A program made the translations under genes and the position numbers. Below the pieces are notes generated by a model that was given only the letters and a program-made list of their open reading frames with translations, had not been told where the DNA came from and did not search any database. Positions 56,775 to 64,000 of a stretch of DNA of 64,000 bases are shown one piece after another. How positions within the stretch are numbered: position 1 is the first letter of the stretch; each line of letters begins with the position of its first letter. Source of the stretch: Calvatia gigantea (Eukaryota > Basidiomycota > Agaricomycetes > Agaricales > Lycoperdaceae); assembly GCA_025093985.1 (NCBI GenBank), contig JACAAK010000009.1, positions 1,240,001-1,304,000 on the forward strand. Reading direction: 5' to 3'.

Positions 56775-57239
56775 AGGGTTCGGACCGTTTGGTGAGCGGA
56801 AGGTATGGTGGCACATTGCCACACTCCAGGGTGTGTTTCGCAGCTAAGGATCAATTTTTTTTCTTCCCTTTAAGAAATTTCTTCGCTCACCCACCAAGTT
56901 GTACAAACGTCACCATAGGTATTATTCATCATCTCATTGCACGTCTCGAGGACGAAATAGTAATCGTCATCACTGATTGTAGCCTGAGGTCATTGTGGTC
57001 GTGCGATCAAGCCCGTACTACGGGGAAGTATCTGAGCCGCCCCTGGACTCAACAGAAGTACCATGTCGCAACATCACGAGGTGTGGGGTGTGCTAAGTAT
57101 TCCGGAATGAGTGAGGATCGGAAAACCTTCCGACCTATTCTTGTCAGGTTGTCAGGTTCTGATCTTGCACCCTTCCGAGTCATTCTTAAAATGTCCGTAG
57201 ATTGTGTCCTTGCGGCTCTTGCCCCACCTTCCTGGAACA
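56775..57239. other. intergenic, nothing recognised
   Basis: Upstream region of methyltransferase copy 4. Short open frames only. Confidence 0.45.
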
Positions 57240-58348
57240 ATGTCGCAAAATGATGATGCTTTCTTGCCTGCGAAGACGCCACTAGACCCAACACTTCTCA
57301 ACCTCAACGAGCAGGAATCCCAGTTTTTTAAATCTATGACGGGTATACAGGATGATGAAGAGTTGAGAAAGCATATAATCCAGGTTCAAACAAAAGCATA
57401 TGAAGTATGTTACAGAGAAAGGGGCAGAAACGGCTTCCTCATTGTGCCAACAGGTCTATAGCTATCCCTGTATCCAGGCTTTTGCTTTCACTACGTGGGT
57501 GTCTTTGGGTGTTGTTTCGCGTGGACTAATTCGTGAGGTCTATCTAGCTTGAAGATCTCTCGCCTTCCGGCATACGAATACACGCTCCAACTTTCCCGTA
57601 CCCTCCCTGGCGCAGTTCTACTCGACATCGGGTGCTGTTGTTCGTGCCCGTTCCCATAACTTCCCATATTCTTGTTCAATGCGTGTCATAGTTGGCAACG
57701 ACTTGCGAAAGGCAGTAGCCGATGGCTGGCCTATTGAAAACGCGATTGCTTCTGACCTACACGCAGGTATATTGCGGCTTGCATCTCTAAGCTATACTTG
57801 CTAACACGACCTCTAAAGCATTTTGGGATTATGGCCACGAACTATTCAAGTCGGCACCAGAAACGTTTCCTGCCGCTTTCGTTCCTGGTGATGCCTTCAG
57901 CCCCGCTATAATTAATCCCAGAGAACCATTCTACACAAAGCCGTCTACGCCTCGTCCTAGTAACCTACGCACCCTCAAATCTCTGACTCCACTGCAGGGC
58001 CATATCTCAGCTATTCACGCTTCGTTCTTCTTCCACCTGTTTGACGAGGAGAAACAACTGCTATTGGCGAAACAGCTCGCCACACTCCTATCTCCGGAAC
58101 CTGGATCCATTATCTTTGGAAGTCACGGAGGCAGGCCGATAAAGGGTTTGAGGACTGAGGTGGTTACTGCTCGAAGGGGATATATGTTTTGTCACTCTCC
58201 AGAGTCCTGGAAGGATATGTGGGATGGCCAAATCTTCAGGAAGGACAGCGTGAAGGTGGAGGCCAAGTTGATTGAGCGGGACCGGGGGCCGGCAGACCCT
58301 CCACGCGTGATTCAACATTGGTTGGTTTGGTCTGTTACCCGATTATGA
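57240..58348 (+). CDS. SAM-dependent methyltransferase, AusD-like family, copy 4
   Basis: A full-length copy. Blocks: LLNLNEQESQFFKSMTGI, VYSYPCIQAFAFTT, LKISRLPAYEYTLQLSR, motif I VLLDIGCC then FGNDLRKAVADGWPIENAI, FWDYGHELFKSAPETFPAAF, PLQGHISAIHASFFFHLFDE, SPEPGSIIFGSHGGRPIKG, CHSPESWKDMWDGQIFRK and WSVTRL at the end. It most resembles copy 1 (LKISRLPAY-like, GHELFKS, CHSPESW, WSVTRL) but keeps the normal LDIGCC. The frame is intact after splicing of five introns. Confidence 0.87.
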
Positions 58349-58761
58349 GAGCCAAGTGAATTGGACGTAGCGAGCTTCCGCAGCTTTGTTTCAATTCTGG
58401 GACCAATAAACCCTGATCCGTTTCGTCTTAGTCGCAGGTTGTTGTTATAGATATTCCACGAAATGTACTGATTAGTCTAAGGCGAAAGTAGGGTTTCCGC
58501 AACAGATCCAGTAGATGCCTTGCTTCATCTCGCATTCGTCGATGATTTGTCCAACAAATGCTGTGATTCATGTCGTAGCAACTACAGCGTGTTTTATGAT
58601 ACTATATCTACATCAATATATACGGACATACTATACTAGGTCTACAAGTGGGTATTGAATATCTTGCAGCTATGAAGTAGGAAATATGCAGGTTAATGGA
58701 AGTATACAGCAAACAGTTCAATGATGTCCGTGTTGTGTTGAAAATCAAAGTAGGGTGAATT
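58349..58761. other. convergent 3' intergenic region
   Basis: Tail-to-tail gap between methyltransferase copy 4 and CCH1. AT-rich; nothing recognised. Confidence 0.5.
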
Positions 58762-61700
58762 CTATCGTCTTTCGGTCTCTTCGTCTGCGGCGTCACGCAT
58801 GAGATCTAATAGCAATTTAAGAGATGCAATTTCAAAGGCGATCGGCAGAAATCTCACCTCCCCACATAGAGTTTTGCATCGAGTACACGATGTCTTGTGG
58901 ATCCTCCTCAATAACGGAAGTCCTCCTGTTGTCTCATCAGTAAGTTATCTTGAGATGTGATTGAGAGGACGCACGGGGTCCGAAATGCATTGTCCATCAA
59001 GAACATGCTATAGTCGCTGTTTCGCCTACTGCTCCGCTGAAGTTTCGAACCATCAAGTGCCAATGAAACGTCCGGGATACTGAATCGGATTTCTCCAGGT
59101 GTCGGGGTGCCTGGTGGTGAAGTGCCATAGGCTGCGCTTACAATGTCCCTTGTTGTGCTTGTCGGTGTCTCTGGTAGGACCTCGACGACGATGGAGGGTA
59201 TTTCTAGTGAATAGTGAGACTTCGGCGCCGATAATCCAAGGGAGCAAACATATGCACCATCACCAGTCCGCATTAATTTCCTCTTCGTCTCAAGTGCAGC
59301 CAAGAACCGTCGTCGCTCAGAAATGGTCATCAACAGCGAACGAACGCGATCAAGGTTCACAAGGTCATTGACCACTTTATTTATCTCAGTCCGTACAACA
59401 AGGTCCGCCAGTCTAGTCGTCTAACATTAGAAATCTTTGCTTTGGCCAAGATAAATAACGACTTACACCAACGCTTCACCATCGACGATGAGTTTATGGT
59501 GAGCAAGCAAAAAGAGCATGTCAGTGAATGATATCCCAACCCCAGGGCGGTGCGAGATGATAGCTTCGTGGTACAGCCTACTGTAGATAGCTTTGCGTTT
59601 CTTGATCACAGTTGGGTCCATCCTGTCCAATGCTCTCACTACCTTCCCGGAGTCGAGTCCTTTTAGGTTATGAGGATCCTCCAGTGACAGTGTCGTCGGG
59701 TCCCAAGGGTTTGAACAAACCGCCGTTAAATTGGGAATGCTGAATTCAGAGGGGTATATCTTGACCTCAAATACACCGCTGAGGCGCTACAGAAATATCA
59801 GATGCGAACCATTTTAATGGAAAATAGGCTCACAGAAAAAAATGGCCCGAACCGGTCTCGTTCGAGATATCCTTTGGGGTTTGCGTACTCTGCCCATAAC
59901 TTCTTGTAGAGGCGCATTTGCTCTCGGGATATTGATTTGGCACCACTTCCGGAGGCTTGGAAAACATAGGAGAAATTCTCCACGACTACACCTGTGAGAA
60001 GTGAGTCAGGGCGGAAGTCTGGGGGATTGGGTAACTCGTTACCAGTAAACATGTTCACAAAAATGTACTATTGCGCGGGTCAGTTTCATGCGGCTTGAGG
60101 GATAAAATTCAGGACTTGCCATGCTCAAAAGGTTCCAAGCTATGAACAATGCAAAACTCCAAGCGGTACTCCCGCAGTCAGATTCGGCCTTGAGAATAGA
60201 AGAATTTGTACACCGCGGATAGGTCAGGTCACTTTGATACAAGTTTGGTTCGGGATCGACCACGATTGAATGGGAGCACTCACAAGTCATGCATGTATGC
60301 ATTCCAACCTTCGCTGCATTGACCAGTTAGATCACAGATATACGGGTGCATTGGAGTACGCAGTACATACCCGGCACTCATGAATGCCAACATGATAAGT
60401 GCGGATCCTAGCGATGAGTAGTTTTTGTTTCTGTTCTCGTTGTCTCCCCACTTGGTCATGCTAAACACCTCCACAAACAGGATGCCAAAGAAGACAAATA
60501 GGATCAACCATAGGCCAAGCAAGCTCAAGATAGCGGGCAGGCTTGATCTAATCCACCTCGCCATTAGTATTGCTGACCAGAACGACAAGTGGCAGTGAGG
60601 GCGTACACAGCGGTCTTGAACAGCATATTCAAACTATTCGTTCGTTGTACGAGCTTGAATGCGATACTGACGAGGAATAGCTTCTGTAGTTGCTGGGTCA
60701 CGAAATCCGTCGACCCAAAGCGCACAATGAGAGTAGTCAAGAAACTTCCAAATGCTACTATGATATCAAAAAGGTTCCACCCGTTGGCGCGGAAGCTACG
60801 CCAACCGAGACCGAACCATCTCACGATGACATCAATGATGTAGATGAACATGATAGCCAGAAAGAAATCCACTATTTCAAGGTTAGCTTCGAGAAGTGAC
60901 GACGGAAGGGGGATACTCACTGCGCAATGTTTCTGGAAGGCGATCCTTTGAAGCTGTTTGGGTCCTGCCATGTCTATTAGAACTGTCAACGGCGTTTTGC
61001 AAGAAGTGCACTCACATGAGGGCGAAGATGTGCAGCACGAATAGAACTGTCATTAGTCTCGACCACCATCCATGTTTATGCACAGCCCTATCATAACACC
61101 ATCCTCTAATAACCTGGGAGGGTCTTCTCGGGGGTCTTTTCGATGGTTTCTGCCTCTTAAACAACTTCTGTAGATCAATCCATTCGCGTTGCGGCTGCGT
61201 CAGGAACGCAGATCCAGTCTTCGAACTAAAGTTTCCGATGATGATGCTGCAGAAACCCAAGTCAGCGCATTCTTGGCCCTTGGACGAGAGGAACGTACCT
61301 GATGAACAGTGTCAATATAACGACCCCACCCAGCAAATTATAAATCAAAAAGAAAATCGCGTTCGCTTGGGATGCGTTCGTCTGCGGTTGTAGGTCCTTG
61401 CCCGTGATGCTCGCCGCCGTAAACATTACATCTGTCCACCCTTCCAATGATACGATCTCGAATAAAATCAACAAGCTCGCTCTGAACGAGTCGAACGAGA
61501 ACGAGGTCGACAGGGAAGGGTTATCCCACACTCTTGGTACCATAAACCCAAACGATTCCGAATCGCCCAGAACGGCATTCTTGTACTCGCCCACACACTC
61601 GGACATGCCATTTACTTCCTCATCATTACAGGACCGCATTTTGCCTGCGAAGATGTTAAGACCCCAGACGGCGTAGGGGATCATGTACAGAATCGCAAGC

Positions 61701-64000
61701 ACGGCGGCATCCAATATTCGAATAGCACCTGAGATGATAAGTGACTCGAACGTATTTCTCATTCGGTCGATCAGCGTGATCAATCGAAGTGCGCGGAGAG
61801 CCTTTAATGACCTCGTCAGTCTGCTTAATCCACCGACGAAAATTAATCCGGTTGTGACATTCACAATGATCCCGATCATAATTGCGAAGTCCAGGGTATT
61901 CCATATGCTCCGGAGATATGCATTGGGAGTCCAGATGAATCCGTCCGCAATGACCTTGATCATGAATTCAACGAAGAGAGCCAGTCCAAAAGCGGCCTCA
62001 GCAATATCGAACCATGCGCCGCGGATAAACCCGTGCTGACTGTAGTAATTGCGTCTGTAAATGGGAGTAGCAATGCCCTCGATGACGATTCCGCCGATCA
62101 CGGTAAGCAGGATGATGAGTTGGAAAATTGGGTGAGCGATAGGTGAATAGGGTGTCCCAAAAATACGTTCTCCTCGTGCTGGCTGCACGACCTTTTGGCA
62201 GAGCTTGCGGATCCAATTCTTTTGCGAGACTACCCAGAACACTTTGTCGTATGAAGGATGATCTTGAATGAAATCGGCTTTGAGTGCTCGCCGTTCATTG
62301 AGTTCGTCTTCGAGATCATCGGCTGCGTTTTGGTCGGAATTAAGCAGTGATAGTAGTTCCCTGTTCAAATGAGGATCTATCGATATCATAAGAAATGGGC
62401 ATGGGATGGAACACGTACAGATGTCGTTCGACCTCCTGTTGCACGTGTTCTCCAACGTCACTCTCGTGCTGCGGTTGCTTTGCGTGCCTCAAAGTCGTCA
62501 GAGGAATATCATTCGTCCTCCCCGTCTCTCCCGCAAACAGCTTTTCCAATGCGTTTAGGGATTTTGTTGAAAAATGTCCAGGCTTGAATTTCCGCGAACC
62601 AAACTTAACCTTCAAAATATCAGTGGGTAATCTCGTCCCGTATCATAAGAATGAGCTCACAGGAGCGGTTGTCCTCGACCTGATACTCATTCCACTTTCG
62701 GCGGCATTCCCCAACAGCTCCATACTTCCATTCCTGTTCATGCTTGGACCTGCAATCGCGTTGTTGCCAGTCCCACTCGTGCTGCCGGTATACCCGGCAA
62801 CCAGATTCTTCTGCATTGGCAAAACTAGTCCGCTCGGCAATTCATCTACCCTCACAGTCACTGGATTCGCCTTGAACCACCTGTACGGATTCAATACTCG
62901 CATCCACGTTGGTTTTCCCTCTCGCGCCTTTTGGGTCTCCCAGAACTTGCTCACTTGTTTCTCTTTTTTGGCTTCTTCCGCTACGGCAAAGTTTTCATTG
63001 ATCACGGCGACAAACATCTGCAAGACAATGACTGTGTGCAGGGTAGTAGAGTAATCAGTTGTGGACCTAAACCAAGGGGAGAGGACTGAAGGGGGACGGC
63101 GGGGAGGACTCACAGTTGGCAAACAACATCCAGGACACTACAAATACGATCACGATCAATGTCTGGCCGAGCTTTATCTCTGCATTTGTAGCACCATATA
63201 ATACGTCCGTCCAGTTTTCCGACGAAAACACCTGCCAAACCGCCAAAAAAGCATTAAACAACTGTCCAAAATTCACCGCCGGATCCTCTGTAAAGTCCCC
63301 TCTAAGCAACTGTACAGCGACGAGTGCAGAGATATAGTTGATCAAAATGAGAAAGAGTGACATGTTGGCAAGACCATAGAGGTTCCCGAATACCGCCAAC
63401 TATGCGTCAAATCTATTAGGATAATCCTTTGTGTTTCGCATGTCTTGTCGCGGACTCACCAACAGTGGCTTCATCCTCGGAATCTCCAAGATAACCCTAT
63501 AAAACCTCGCCAGCTGCATGATGGTGAACCATTCATACACCTCGCTCCTTCTAATCACAGGAATTTGAATAATGCTGCATCCAACTGCAAGGCCCAAATC
63601 CAATATGTTCCTCCCGCTCACCCAAAACGTCCGCCATTCCGGCAGCGTTGCGAATATCCGGATGATGATTTCAATGTCAAACGCGATCGTAATTCCCAGT
63701 TCGCCGTAAAACAAGATATCACGATGTGTATCAGACATATCGACTTGGCGCGAAGCTTGGAGTGCGAGTGACGCGAGAGCAAGGAGAACCCAGCACCAGC
63801 GGGTATAGTCGTAGATGACCTTGGCCCAGTTTTGGTTTTGGCGCGTGTGTCGGCGGTTGTCAATGACGTCCCAGCTTTCATCCTGATCGTCTTGATTTAC
63901 AGGAACGAGTCTACATAGATAAAAAAAATTAATATGCATGAGTGCGTGAACACGAGGATAAGACTTGCGGTGCGGCCCCAAAGGCGCTTTTCTTTGTTGC
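58762..64000 (-). CDS. CCH1: CCH1, voltage-gated calcium channel alpha subunit (N-terminus outside window)
   Basis: Cch1 is the plasma-membrane pore of the fungal high-affinity calcium uptake system, working with Mid1. The window holds domain II onward. Domain [16 protein letters not shown], the S4-like segment and pore [13 protein letters not shown]. Domain [22 protein letters not shown], the S4 [19 protein letters not shown] (regular Arg/Lys spacing) and pore [11 protein letters not shown]. The III-IV linker is [18 protein letters not shown]. Domain [22 protein letters not shown] and pore [12 protein letters not shown]. Acidic pore residues are therefore seen in II, III and IV. The C-terminal region has [17 protein letters not shown] and [15 protein letters not shown], ending [10 protein letters not shown]. 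One intron has a GC donor (60068-60119). The gene runs off the right edge, and I did not check every small exon for frame. Confidence 0.9.
60068..60119 (-). other. GC-AG intron in CCH1
   Basis: The exon ending WNLLSM is followed by GCAAGT and, 52 nt later, by CAATAG before YIFVNMFTG. Joining them gives the conserved [13 protein letters not shown]. No GT donor is available at the joint. GCAAGT is the standard GC-type donor, and CTGAC, a good branch site, lies just upstream of the acceptor. Confidence 0.85.

Noticed and set aside
35467..58348. A complete secondary-metabolite cluster
   Set aside because: Only methyltransferases and one acyltransferase are present; no synthase, P450 or cluster regulator was seen between them, and housekeeping genes (NAM9, NPR3) interrupt the stretch.

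Overview
This window looks like nuclear DNA of an agaricomycete (mushroom-forming basidiomycete). The genes are dense with 50-60 nt introns that have GTRNGT-type donors, CTRAY-like branch points and AG acceptors. Several families are typical of mushrooms: DUF6697, a NACHT NTPase, cerato-platanin, wax-synthase-type acyltransferase, an HNH_2 protein and an expanded SAM-methyltransferase family. All functional calls come from reading the translated exons by eye; no database search was run.

Layout, left to right. 0-10 kb: start of an unknown minus-strand gene, COX11, a non-autonomous Mutator-like transposon nested in a palindromic repeat, a DUF6697 gene, SEM1/DSS1 and a GIT1-like MFS transporter. 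10-20 kb: a peroxisomal citrate synthase (21 exons, C-terminal AKL), a small secreted GPI-type protein, the KEOPS subunit PCC1, a PA2G4/EBP1-like protein and a SAM methyltransferase with a long C-terminal extension. 20-34 kb: NDUFB8, a minisatellite, initiator tRNA-Met, a CAF120/SKG3-like PH protein, an HNH gene between two direct repeats, and the repair nuclease RAD2/XPG. 34-44 kb: a first AusD-like methyltransferase, a frame-disrupted NACHT gene, a Ser/Thr/Pro-rich protein, an alpha/beta hydrolase and a cerato-platanin. 44-52 kb: mitochondrial ribosomal protein NAM9, the GATOR1/SEACIT subunit NPR3, an NAD-dependent epimerase and a wax-synthase-like acyltransferase. 52-58.5 kb: three more methyltransferases in tandem plus the tail of another next to a foldback element. 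58.8-64 kb: the calcium channel CCH1, cut by the right edge.

Most genes are unrelated housekeeping genes. The accessory parts are the transposon region (1.5-3.3 kb), the HNH insertion flanked by copies of the RAD2 upstream region, and the methyltransferase and NACHT stretches (35-39 and 52-58 kb). I did not find a clearly new multi-gene system. The most unusual signals are a 3-nt micro-exon in citrate synthase, a 9-nt micro-exon in the GIT1-like gene, the HNH/RAD2 promoter duplication, the complete MULE with intact TIRs and target-site duplication, and a set of one-base frame breaks in otherwise conserved genes. Most of those breaks are single-base insertions. Residual assembly indels are the simplest explanation, so predicted proteins from those loci should be treated with care.
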